A DNA stretch of 11,499 nt from JBOGED01 sp050743205 (GTDB taxonomy: Bacteria > Actinomycetota > Nitriliruptoria > Euzebyales > Egibacteraceae), in assembly GCA_050743205.1 (NCBI GenBank), contig JBOGEA010000186.1, positions 1 through 11,499 of the forward strand, read 5' to 3'. A model generated the notes under the pieces. That model saw nothing but the letters and a program-made list of their open reading frames with translations, did no database searches and was not told the origin of the DNA. The translations under genes and the position numbers were made by a program. Positions 1 through 6,337 of the stretch are shown piece by piece (positions within the stretch are counted from its first letter, which is position 1; every line of letters begins with the position of its first letter).

Positions 1-483
1 CCCGCTGCCCGGGCCACGGCCCGCGCGCCGCTGGCCGCGCGCCGCGCGGGGGCGGCGCTGCTGGGCGCCTACGTCGCGGCGCAGCTGCTGCTCCCGCTGC
101 GGCATCACCTCTACCCCGGCGACGTGGCCTGGACCGAGGAGGGCCACCGGTTCGCCTGGCGCATGAAGCTGCGGGACAAGCGCGGCGCGGCCGAGTTCAC
201 GGTCATCGACCGCGCCGCCGGCCGCGCTTGGTCCGTCGACCCCAGCGATCGCCTGACGAGCTGGCAGTACGACGCGGTGGCCACGGAGCCCCAGCTCCTC
301 GTCCACTACGCCCACGAGCTGGCCCGCCGCTGGGAGGAGTACGGCATCCCCGGGGTGCAGGTCCACGCCCGCACCCTCGTCTCCCTCAACGGCCGCGACC
401 CGGCGCCGCTCGTCGACCCCACAATCGACCTGGCCGCCCTCGACCACTGCCGGCCCCCCCGCTGCATCCTGCCCCTCCCCTGA
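1..483 (+). CDS. HTTM / vitamin K-dependent gamma-carboxylase-like protein, C-terminal part (5' end outside window)
   Basis: The frame is open from the first base, so this is the last 160 residues of a longer protein. The early part has a short hydrophobic stretch ending QLLLPLRHHLYPGDVAW. It is followed by EEGHRFAWRMKLRDKRG, a Trp-rich strand region, a helix around HYAHELARRWEEYG, and an ending with SLNGRDPAPLVDPTIDLA. This order is characteristic of the lumenal/extracellular C-terminal region of HTTM (horizontally transferred transmembrane) proteins related to vitamin K-dependent gamma-glutamyl carboxylase. Bacterial members are integral membrane proteins whose substrates are mostly unknown, so true carboxylation is not implied. 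The membrane-spanning N-terminal part lies outside the window. The antitoxin gene begins 23 bases after the stop, but the two genes share no obvious function. The family call is from recognised sequence pattern only. Confidence 0.85.
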   Translation, partial: PAARATARAPLAARRAGAALLGAYVAAQLLLPLRHHLYPGDVAWTEEGHRFAWRMKLRDKRGAAEFTVIDRAAGRAWSVDPSDRLTSWQYDAVATEPQLLVHYAHELARRWEEYGIPGVQVHARTLVSLNGRDPAPLVDPTIDLAALDHCRPPRCILPLP

Positions 484-506
484 GCGCCGAGACGGGCTGG
501 GCGGGT

Positions 507-782
507 ATGGCCACGAAGAAGATCACTGTCACCGTGCCGGAAGAGCCGGCTGCCTACATTCGCCGCCAGGTTGATGCGGCGTATGAGTCGGTTTCTGCGT
601 TCATCACCCGAGCGGCCGAGTGCCTGCGTGATTTCGAGCCGTTGGATCTGCTCATTGCCAGCATGATCGCTGAGACGGGAGAGCCGGACGCTGACGCGGC
701 GGCCTGGGTGCGGGATGCGATGGCCGCAGCCAGCCGCGCGGAGCTGGCGGCGGCGGCCAACAACACTGGCGAGGCGGCGTGA
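507..782 (+). CDS. RHH-type antitoxin of a type II (PIN) toxin-antitoxin module
   Basis: This 91-residue protein starts MATKKITVTVPEEPAAYIRRQV: a short beta strand and then a helix, as in CopG/ParD-like ribbon-helix-helix DNA-binding domains (about residues 4-45). An acidic, Ala-rich tail (about residues 60-91) would be the toxin-neutralising part. The open frame extends upstream, but only the ATG at 507 gives a normal N-terminus; it has a weak GGGCGGG ribosome site. The stop overlaps the GTG of the following PIN fragment in a GTGA, the usual antitoxin-toxin coupling. The family normally binds its own promoter and neutralises the toxin by direct contact. Here the toxin is broken, so the antitoxin may be an orphan. 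Third codon positions are visibly less GC-rich (GTT, GAT, TAT, ATT, TCT) than in the genes around it, which suggests separate acquisition. Confidence 0.75.
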   Translation: MATKKITVTVPEEPAAYIRRQVDAAYESVSAFITRAAECLRDFEPLDLLIASMIAETGEPDADAAAWVRDAMAAASRAELAAAANNTGEAA

Positions 783-890
783 GCAGCCCAGACCGGGCGC
801 ACACGTTCGTCCTCGATGCTGGCGCCTTGATCGCGCCCGAGAAGGCCGCCCCGGCCATGACCGGCCTGCTGCTTCAGGTCCGTCTTTGCG
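779..890 (+). pseudogene. Truncated PIN-domain toxin (N-terminal fragment)
   Basis: The GTG at 779 overlaps the antitoxin stop by four bases. The first 36 or so residues contain FVLDAGALIAPEKAAPAM. This is the first strand of a PIN domain with the first catalytic Asp (residue 13), followed by a helix ending LLLQVRL. Type II PIN toxins of this kind (VapC-like) are about 125-140 residues and need three or four acidic residues to bind metal and cut RNA. Here similarity stops at about position 888. The frame runs on to 1072 only as low-complexity sequence through an inverted-repeat element, with none of the later catalytic acids. I read it as an inactivated toxin, with everything after the first beta-alpha unit lost. 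The exact break point is approximate. Confidence 0.65.
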
Positions 891-1027
891 GGTCCACTGG
901 ATGTAGGGGGCGGGTCGGCTTCTCGCAAGCGCTAATGGCCAGGAAACGGCATACGGCCAGGATTCGGCACGATCGAGGCTGTTGCAAAATCTCACGGGCC
1001 GCCGGTCGGGGGTGCTCGGCCAGAGAT

Positions 1028-1059
1028 GCAGCTTTCCTCCGGATGCGAAGGAAAGCTGC
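1028..1059. repeat. Hairpin 1 inside the inverted-repeat element
   Basis: GCAGCTTTCC (1028-1037) pairs perfectly with GGAAAGCTGC (1050-1059). A further T-A pair, one C/A mismatch and two GC pairs close a GATG loop. The same stem-loop core recurs 62 bp downstream. Confidence 0.7.
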
Positions 1060-1094
1060 GCCTCAAGCTTGATCGCGCGAGCCTGACCTACGAC

Positions 1095-1116
1095 TTTCCT
1101 CCGGATGCGGAGGAAA
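1095..1116. repeat. Hairpin 2 inside the inverted-repeat element
   Basis: TTTCCTCCG (1095-1103) and CGGAGGAAA (1108-1116) form a perfect 9-bp stem around the same GATG loop as the hairpin at 1028-1059. In this copy all stem bases pair, including the position that is mismatched in the first copy. Confidence 0.7.
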
Positions 1117-1296
1117 ACTGCAGTGTGACTGACCCAGGGCGCCTACAGGCCCCTCGACGGTTGGCTGCCCTCACAGCCACGCACCGCGATTTTTGCAACA
1201 GCCTGCATCCGTGCCGAATCCTGGCCAATAGGGCTCACACCGCCAATGGCACCGCTATTTCGACCCCGGGTCCTTACATACGTGTGACTTGGCGCC

Positions 1297-2028
1297 TCAG
1301 CGTGCGCCCGGTGGGAGGTCCTCGGGGCGGTTCATGTTGAAGGCGAACGGGCCCCAGGCATCGGCGTCGACGACGAGGGCGCCGAGGCGCTCGGCGGCGG
1401 CGGTGACCGAGCGCTCGCCCTCGGTGAGCAGGGCGCGCAGGTCAGGGGCGGCGGCGCGGGCCCAGACCGCGTGGAGGGGCTGGAGGCGGCCCCCAGTCCG
1501 GGGGATCACGGCGGCCTCGCCGCCCCACTGGGCGGCGAGGCGCTGAAGAACGGTCGGGTCCGCGTAGGGCATGTCGACGGCGAGGACCGCGACCAGGTCA
1601 TACGCAGCCGCCTCCAGCCCGGCGACCAGCCCACCGAGCGGGCCGGCGCCGGGCACGGCGTCGGCGACCTGAAGCGCGTCCAAACCCCCGAGTCGCGCGC
1701 CCTCGCCAGACGCCACCAGCGCGTGGCCGGACGTGGCTGGCACGCCGCACGCCGCTGGCGCGCCCTCGCCGGGTGCCACCAGCGCGCCCTCGCCGGACGC
1801 GGCTGGCGCGCCGTCGGCGGACGCCACCAGCAGCTCGCCGGGTGCCACCAGCACCTCGGCGCAGCAGGTCCGCAGGATACGCACCGCTCGGTCGACCAGG
1901 CGCTCGCCGCGGTAGGGGAGCAGAGCCTTGTCCGTGCCCATGCGGCGGCTTCTGCCCCCGGCGAGCACGAGGCCGGTCAGAAGCGGGGTGTGTCGGCTCA
2001 CAGCCGGAATCCGGAGCTCCACCGTCAT
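1297..2028 (-). CDS. mobA: Molybdenum cofactor guanylyltransferase MobA, with an internal repeat expansion
   Basis: This 243-residue protein belongs to the MobA/NTP-transferase family. The family adds GMP from GTP to molybdopterin in the cytoplasm, making the dinucleotide cofactor of some molybdoenzymes. The nucleotide-binding loop LAGGRSRRMGTDKAL is at residues 22-36. PGAGPLGGLVAGLEAA (125-140), the metal-binding Asp in VDMPY (Asp152) and a late FNMNRPEDL (230-238) are all present. Residues 60-111 are seven imperfect copies of LVAPGEGA/PAASGEGA, where family members normally have about one. The start lies 13 bases after the stop of the CoA-ester lyase gene, suggesting cotranscription. A weak GCGGGG site precedes the ATG. 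No molybdoenzyme is visible nearby, and GlcDEF needs FAD and iron-sulphur clusters rather than molybdenum. All core motifs remain in frame, so the product could be functional. Confidence 0.85.
   Translation of the reverse strand: MTVELRIPAVSRHTPLLTGLVLAGGRSRRMGTDKALLPYRGERLVDRAVRILRTCCAEVLVAPGELLVASADGAPAASGEGALVAPGEGAPAACGVPATSGHALVASGEGARLGGLDALQVADAVPGAGPLGGLVAGLEAAAYDLVAVLAVDMPYADPTVLQRLAAQWGGEAAVIPRTGGRLQPLHAVWARAAAPDLRALLTEGERSVTAAAERLGALVVDADAWGPFAFNMNRPEDLPPGAR
1696..1851 (-). repeat. In-frame minisatellite within mobA (7 units of 18-24 bp)
   Basis: On the minus strand the 156 bp encode units of 7, 8, 8, 8, 6, 7 and 8 residues, alternating between LVA(P/S)GEGA-like and PA(A/T)SGEGA-like. 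On the plus strand the best unit is CGCGCCCTCGCCGGGTGCCACCAG with point changes and 3-bp multiples lost. Every unit length is a multiple of three, so the reading frame is kept. Confidence 0.85.
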
Positions 2029-2041
2029 ACCCCGCTTTGGG

Positions 2042-2983
2042 CTACAGCCCGGCCGCGCGGCCTTTGGTGACGAGCTTCTCGGCCATCTTGCGGGAGGCCT
2101 CGTCGATCATCTTGCCGTCCAGCGTGGCCGCGCCCCTGCCGGCCTGGATCGCCTCGGCGTAGGCCTCCAGCAGGCGCTCGGCGTAGTCGAACAGCTCCTT
2201 CGTGGGGGAGAAGACCTCGTTCGCGACCTGGATCTGCGAGGGGTGGATGCACCATTTGCCGTCGACGCCGAGCAGCGCGGCGCGCGTGCAGGACTCGCGG
2301 AACCCGTCGAGGTCGCCGTAATCGCCGTAGGGCCCATCGATCGCGTCGCAGCCGACGGCGCGGGCGTTGTTGACGATCTGGGCCAGGATGTAGTGCCACT
2401 GGTGCCCGGGATACTCCCGCTCGATCTTGCCGAGGTCGAGCTGGGGCACGCCCTGGTTGGCCGCGTAGTCGCCCGGGCCGAAGATCAGCGTCTCGATCCG
2501 GTCGGTGACGCGCGCGATCTCGGTCATGTTCACCGAGCCGGTGCCCGTCTCGATCTGCACCTCCAAGCCGATGCGGCGGTCCAGTCCGAGGTCGGCCTCC
2601 AGCTGGCCGAGCAGGTGCTCGACGAACCACAGCTGCCCGGCGTCTTGGACCTTGGGGATCATCAGGCAGTCGAGCCGCTGGCCGGCGCCGCGCACCAGCT
2701 CGATGATGTCGTCGTACTGCCAGCGGGTCGTCGCGTCGTTCACGCGCACAACGACGACCTTGCCGCTGTAGTCGATCGTGTTCAGCGCCTCGACGACGGT
2801 GGCCCGCGCGTCCTTCTTCGCGCTCGGGGCGACAGCGTCCTCGAGGTCGAGGAACACCTGGTCGGCCTGGGTGGCCGCGGCGCGTTGGAGCATCTTCGGG
2901 CTCGACCCCGGCACCGCCAGGCACGAGCGCCGCAGCCTCGTCGGTCTCGGCTCGATCGCCTTGACGCTTGAGAAGTAGTGCAT
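2042..2983 (-). CDS. HpcH/HpaI aldolase - citrate lyase family protein, probable malyl-CoA / beta-methylmalyl-CoA lyase
   Basis: A 313-residue TIM-barrel CoA-ester lyase of the CitE/Mcl type. RLRRSCLAVPGSS (16-28), FLDLEDAVAP (44-53), the conserved Arg80, Glu145 in QIETG, FGPGD with Asp172, and WCIHPSQI (244-251) give the expected CoA, substrate and Mg2+ positions. Malyl-CoA lyases interconvert L-malyl-CoA with glyoxylate plus acetyl-CoA, or beta-methylmalyl-CoA with glyoxylate plus propionyl-CoA. The ATG at 2983 is chosen because it overlaps the glcF stop as TGATG and family similarity begins there; an in-frame upstream ATG at 3082 would lie inside glcF. Translational coupling to glycolate oxidase genes argues that it uses the glyoxylate they produce. 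Citramalyl-CoA lyase or a malyl-CoA thioesterase of the same fold cannot be excluded. Confidence 0.85.
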   Translation of the reverse strand: MHYFSSVKAIEPRPTRLRRSCLAVPGSSPKMLQRAAATQADQVFLDLEDAVAPSAKKDARATVVEALNTIDYSGKVVVVRVNDATTRWQYDDIIELVRGAGQRLDCLMIPKVQDAGQLWFVEHLLGQLEADLGLDRRIGLEVQIETGTGSVNMTEIARVTDRIETLIFGPGDYAANQGVPQLDLGKIEREYPGHQWHYILAQIVNNARAVGCDAIDGPYGDYGDLDGFRESCTRAALLGVDGKWCIHPSQIQVANEVFSPTKELFDYAERLLEAYAEAIQAGRGAATLDGKMIDEASRKMAEKLVTKGRAAGL

Positions 2984-4329
2984 CACCACGGCGGGTCCTT
3001 CCCTTGCAGAGAACAGTCGAGGATCTGGACCGGGTGGGCCAGCGGCATGCCCGGCAGGTAGCGCCGCAGCTGCAGCAGACACCCCGGGTTCGCCGTCGCC
3101 ACCGCGTCCGGGCGGGCGGCCAGGATGTGCGACGCTTTGCGCTGGCCCAGCTCGGCCGCCGGCTCGGGCTGCACCAGGTTGTACACACCCGCGGACCCGC
3201 AGCAGATGTCCGGCTCGGCGATCGGGACCAGCTCAAGGCCGGGGATCGCTCGCAGCAGCGCTCGGGGCTGCTCTGTCACCCGCTGGGCGTGCCTGAGGTG
3301 GCACGCGTCGTGGTACGCCACGCGCGCGCGGACCGGGTGCCGCACGGCCCGGGGCTCCAGCTCTGCGAGCAGCTCGGTGACGTCGGCCACCTTCGCGGAG
3401 AACGCCGCTGCCCGCTCGGCGTGCTCGGGATCGTCGCGCAGCAGGTGCCCGTACTCCTTCATGGCCGACCCGCACCCGGCGGCGGTCACCACGATGGCGT
3501 CGACCTCGATCTCCTCGAAGACGTCGATCATCGCCTTTGCCCTGGCCAGCGCGGCGTCCTCCACACCAGCGTGCAGCTCGAGCGCCCCGCAGCACCCCTG
3601 CGACGGTGGAGCGACGACCTCGCAGCCCTCCGCCGCCAGGACCCGCCTGGCGGCCTCGTTGACGTCGGCGAAGAACACCGACTGGACGCACCCGGTCAGC
3701 AGCCCCACCCGGCGGCGCGTCGAGCCGACCGCGGGCGTCACGTGGGGGACCCGGCGGCGCAGGTCGCGCAGCGTTATGGCCGGCAGCAGCGCCTCCAAGG
3801 CCTGGAGCCTCGGTGTCAGCCGGTCGAAGGCGCCGGACCGGCGCAGCAGCGCCCCGACCCGCGCCCGCTGGTACAGCCAGCCGAGGACCGCAGCGACCCG
3901 CAGCCTCGACCGGTGCGGGAACAGCGCGAAGATCAGGCGCCGGAACGCCTCGTCCGACCGGCCGCGCGTCCAGTTGCGCTCGATCTGGGCGCGTGTGGAC
4001 TCGATCAGCTCGTTGTATCGGACCCCTGACGGGCAGGACGTCACGCACGCCATGCAGCCGAGGCAGGCGTCGAAGTGCCCGACGAACGTCTTGTCCATCG
4101 GCACTTCGCCCCGCAGCCCCAGCTTCATCAGGTAGATGCGGCCGCGGGGGCTGTCCATCTCCTCGCCCCACAGCGCGTAGGTGGGGCAGGTCGGCAGGCA
4201 GAAGCCGCAGTGGACGCAGTCGTCGATCCGCTCCGCCGACGGCGGACGGCGCGCGTCGAACGCGCCGAAGCCGATGGCCTGGTCGGTCTCGCTGACGACC
4301 GCGCCGGCCTCATGGTGGTGGTCTGCCAC
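2983..4329 (-). CDS. glcF: Glycolate oxidase iron-sulfur subunit GlcF
   Basis: This 448-residue protein passes electrons from the FAD subunits of glycolate oxidase towards the respiratory chain, presumably at the inner face of the membrane. Two [4Fe-4S] motifs are seen: Cys38, 41, 44, 48 (CVHCGFCLPTCP) and Cys89, 92, 95, 99 (CLGCMACVTSCP). Two CCG domains follow, with GCCG (245-248) and its partner YHDACHLRHAQR, then ICCGSAGVYN (375-384). This is the complete GlcF layout at the usual length. The start is a GTG directly after the glcE stop (TGAGTG), and its own stop overlaps the lyase start, so glcE, glcF and the lyase gene are coupled. The N-terminal His run (residues 4-6) has no assigned role. 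Confidence 0.93.
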   Translation of the reverse strand: MADHHHEAGAVVSETDQAIGFGAFDARRPPSAERIDDCVHCGFCLPTCPTYALWGEEMDSPRGRIYLMKLGLRGEVPMDKTFVGHFDACLGCMACVTSCPSGVRYNELIESTRAQIERNWTRGRSDEAFRRLIFALFPHRSRLRVAAVLGWLYQRARVGALLRRSGAFDRLTPRLQALEALLPAITLRDLRRRVPHVTPAVGSTRRRVGLLTGCVQSVFFADVNEAARRVLAAEGCEVVAPPSQGCCGALELHAGVEDAALARAKAMIDVFEEIEVDAIVVTAAGCGSAMKEYGHLLRDDPEHAERAAAFSAKVADVTELLAELEPRAVRHPVRARVAYHDACHLRHAQRVTEQPRALLRAIPGLELVPIAEPDICCGSAGVYNLVQPEPAAELGQRKASHILAARPDAVATANPGCLLQLRRYLPGMPLAHPVQILDCSLQGKDPPW

Positions 4330-5514
4330 TCATATCCCTCCCACAAAACGGCCGGGGGCGCAGCGGCGGTCGGGGTCGAGCCGCGCCTTCACCCGCCGCA
4401 TCACGCTGATCGCCGAGGGCTCGGGTCCCCAGACATCGGCGGGGCTGCCCAGATCCCGGGTGTGACGCCGCAGCGCCACGGTGCCCCCCAGCGCCGCCAC
4501 CCGGCAGCGCCACGCCCGCACCGCCTCGGCGTGCTCCCCAGGGGGAAACCGCGCCGTGTGCAGGCCGAGACCGGCGTGGCTCGCCAGGGTCGCCTCGGGC
4601 GCGACCTCACGCAGGGCCGCGGCCACCCGCGGGAGCCGATCGGGCAGGGTGGCGGCGCGTGCCACCGTCTCGCCTGGCGCGCCGTCATGCGCGGCCGTGA
4701 GCAGGCGCCAGGCCTTCGCCTCGTCCTCGCCCTCCAGCTGGTCGCCGGCTTTGAGGTCCTGCGCCTTGGCGAGTGCCCGCGCCGCCTCGGCCCGGCCGGT
4801 GACGCCGGCCTGGCGGCCCTCGATCCTGACCGCCAGGACACCGCCGGCCACGTCCAGCGCGGTCGGCTCGACCGGCGAGGCCAGCAGCGCGAGGACCAAG
4901 CCGCACAGCGCCGCCTCGTCGCCCTCGACAGCGAGCGTCAGGCTCGACTCGGGCAGGGGGTGAAGCCGGACGATCAGCTCGGTCATCAGGCCGAGCGTGC
5001 CGAACGACCCGCACAGCAGCCGCATCAGGTCGAAACCGGCCACGTTCTTCACCACCCGCCCTCCCGCCCGCGCGACCGACCCGTCGGCCAGCACCACCGT
5101 CACCCCGATGACGAGGTCACGCGGCGCGCCGTACCGCAGCCGCCTGGGCCCGTGGTCATTGGTGGCGACGACCCCGCCGAGCGTCGCGCCGGCCTCTTGG
5201 GCAGGCGGGTCCACGGCGAGCCACTGGCCAGACGGGGCCAACGCGTCCCGCAGCGCCGACAGCCGCATCCCCGCCCCGACGATCGCGACCATGTCCCCAG
5301 CGCTGTGCTCGACGAGCGTGTCCAGGCCCGCCGTCTCGACGACCGCATCGACCCGCTCCGCACGAGCCCCCCAACCCTGCTTGGTGCCCCCGCCGCGGAA
5401 CACCAGCGCCCCGGGCGTGTCGCGCACCGCGTCCCGCGCCTCGCCGAGGGTGGCCGGCCGGATCCGCGCGGCCCCCAGCCCTCGACCGCCCACCATCGTC
5501 GCCTCACCTGCCAT
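4330..5514 (-). CDS. glcE: Glycolate oxidase FAD-binding subunit GlcE
   Basis: A 394-residue, PCMH-type FAD-binding protein shorter than GlcD, as GlcE is. RGGGTKQGWG (40-49) is the FAD pyrophosphate loop. TLGGVVATNDHGPRRLRYG (111-129) and KNVAGFDLMRLLCGSFGTLG (156-175) are hallmark GlcE segments. The substrate-domain HAGDGN signature of GlcD is absent, as expected. With GlcD and GlcF it oxidises glycolate to glyoxylate. The gene abuts glcF with no gap. Two starts are possible. The ATG at 5514 has only a poor purine tract upstream. The in-frame ATG at 5496 follows GGTGAGG at good spacing and would remove six residues. Its partner glcD lies about 3.8 kb upstream beyond an unrelated operon, so glcE must have its own promoter or be read through from that operon. 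Confidence 0.92.
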   Translation of the reverse strand: MAGEATMVGGRGLGAARIRPATLGEARDAVRDTPGALVFRGGGTKQGWGARAERVDAVVETAGLDTLVEHSAGDMVAIVGAGMRLSALRDALAPSGQWLAVDPPAQEAGATLGGVVATNDHGPRRLRYGAPRDLVIGVTVVLADGSVARAGGRVVKNVAGFDLMRLLCGSFGTLGLMTELIVRLHPLPESSLTLAVEGDEAALCGLVLALLASPVEPTALDVAGGVLAVRIEGRQAGVTGRAEAARALAKAQDLKAGDQLEGEDEAKAWRLLTAAHDGAPGETVARAATLPDRLPRVAAALREVAPEATLASHAGLGLHTARFPPGEHAEAVRAWRCRVAALGGTVALRRHTRDLGSPADVWGPEPSAISVMRRVKARLDPDRRCAPGRFVGGI

Positions 5515-5626
5515 GTCCGCCGCCGGAGCCTGATGACGTCGTACCTACCCGGCCCGCCACCTCCCAACCCACGGGAGTCGACGGCCCCGGCCCGTCGATC
5601 GGCTCACACCGAACGACAACAGCCGG
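5515..5626 (-). promoter_or_regulatory. Intergenic region upstream of glcE; possible promoter, no clear boxes
   Basis: These 112 bases separate the response-regulator stop from glcE. Because glcD is not adjacent, any dedicated promoter for glcE-glcF-lyase-mobA should be here. I see no convincing -35/-10 pair. It also contains a hairpin at 5578-5598. Confidence 0.3.
5578..5598 (-). terminator. Hairpin after the response-regulator gene, possible terminator
   Basis: TCGACGG (5578-5584) and CCGTCGA (5592-5598) form a 7-bp stem around a GC-rich 7-base loop, 29 bases beyond the response-regulator stop. There is no T tract, so it would be a U-less terminator of the kind proposed in actinobacteria, or only a chance palindrome. 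Confidence 0.3.
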
Positions 5627-6337
5627 TCAGCTGGATGCGCCGGGCTTGACGAGTCCGGACTCGTAGGCGAAGACGACCAGTTGGGCGCGGTCGCGGGCAC
5701 CCAGCTTCAACATGGCACGGCTGACGTGCGTTTTTGCGGTGGCGGGGCTGAGCACCAGCCGGGCCGCGATCTCCTGGTTCGTCAGGCCGGCGGCGACCAG
5801 CGCCATCACCTCGCGCTCGCGGTCGGTCAGGATGTCGAGCCGCGGGGTGGCCCGGCGGCCGGGGAAGCGGGCGACGAACTCGGCGATCAGCCGGCGTGTG
5901 ACGCTGGGGGACAACAGCGACTCGCCAGCGGCCACGACCCGCACTGCCTGGAGCAGATCGACGGGGTCGACGTCCTTGACCAGAAAGCCGCTCGCCCCCG
6001 CCCGCAAGCCCTCGAAGACGTAGTCGTCCAGCTCGAAGGTGGTCAGGATCACCACCTTGACATCGCTCAGCCGCGCGTTGGCGGCGATCCGCCGGGTGGC
6101 CTCGATTCCGTCGAGCACCGGCATGCGGATGTCCATCAGGATCACGTCGGGCCGCAGCTTCGCGGCGAGCGTGAGCGCCTGGTTGCCGTCGCTGGCCTCG
6201 GCCACCACCTCGATGTCGTCCTCCGAGCTCAGGAGCGCCCGGAAGCCGGCCCGGACGAGCGCCTGGTCGTCGGCGAGCATGACGCGGATGCCCCCTCGTT
6301 CTCCGGCGCCTGCGTCACGGTCACGGGAACGTTCCAT
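5627..6337 (-). CDS. NarL/FixJ-family (LuxR-type) response regulator
   Basis: This 236-residue protein has two domains. The receiver domain (about 17-135) has the acidic pair Asp23/Asp24, phospho-acceptor Asp69 in LMDIRMP, Thr100 and Lys121. The C-terminal LuxR helix-turn-helix (about 168-230) has LTDREREVMALVAAGLTNQEIA followed by the recognition helix SPATAKTHVSRAMLKL. It is the DNA-binding output of the adjacent histidine kinase. The kinase stop and this ATG overlap by one base (TAATG). An Arg/Asp-rich, Gly-rich stretch of about 16 residues precedes the usual IRVMLADDQ start, so the N-terminus may be slightly overlong. The targets are unknown. The upstream membrane protein genes are the usual guess for such pairs. 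Confidence 0.93.
   Translation of the reverse strand: MERSRDRDAGAGERGGIRVMLADDQALVRAGFRALLSSEDDIEVVAEASDGNQALTLAAKLRPDVILMDIRMPVLDGIEATRRIAANARLSDVKVVILTTFELDDYVFEGLRAGASGFLVKDVDPVDLLQAVRVVAAGESLLSPSVTRRLIAEFVARFPGRRATPRLDILTDREREVMALVAAGLTNQEIAARLVLSPATAKTHVSRAMLKLGARDRAQLVVFAYESGLVKPGASS

Larger units (their letters stand above)
955..1226. mobile_element. MITE-like inverted-repeat element without a transposase
   Basis: Two inverted arms bound a 272-bp segment. The outermost 16 bases, GGCCAGGATTCGGCAC (955-970), recur perfectly as their reverse complement at 1211-1226. After seven or eight unmatched bases, a second block, AGGCTGTTGCAAAA (976-989), recurs inverted at 1191-1204. Ends of the GCTGTTGCAAAA kind resemble insertion-sequence termini, but I cannot assign a family. 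There is no open frame for a transposase between the arms, only two related hairpins. I could not identify a clear target duplication in the flanking bases. Whether the whole arm is the terminal repeat, or the inner block is an IS end placed within an older palindrome, is open. It lies directly after the broken PIN gene. Confidence 0.6.

Noticed and set aside
306..995. 229-codon minus-strand open frame over the antitoxin and toxin
   Set aside because: Arg/Ser/Gly-rich antisense shadow of the HTTM and antitoxin genes, with no family signal. Long antisense frames are common at this GC content.
1696..1851. CRISPR-like array
   Set aside because: Contiguous 18-24 bp units without unique spacers, fully in frame inside mobA; a coding minisatellite.
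1928..2971. 347-codon plus-strand open frame
   Set aside because: Antisense to the CoA-ester lyase, which has clear catalytic motifs; this frame has none.
2984..3082. Upstream ATG for the CoA-ester lyase
   Set aside because: It would lie within glcF and add 33 Ala/Gly/Pro-rich residues without family similarity. The TGATG overlap start at 2983 fits better.
4075..5649. 524-codon plus-strand open frame
   Set aside because: Lies antisense to glcF/glcE, both with full motif sets. The product is low-complexity Arg/Pro/His/Gln.
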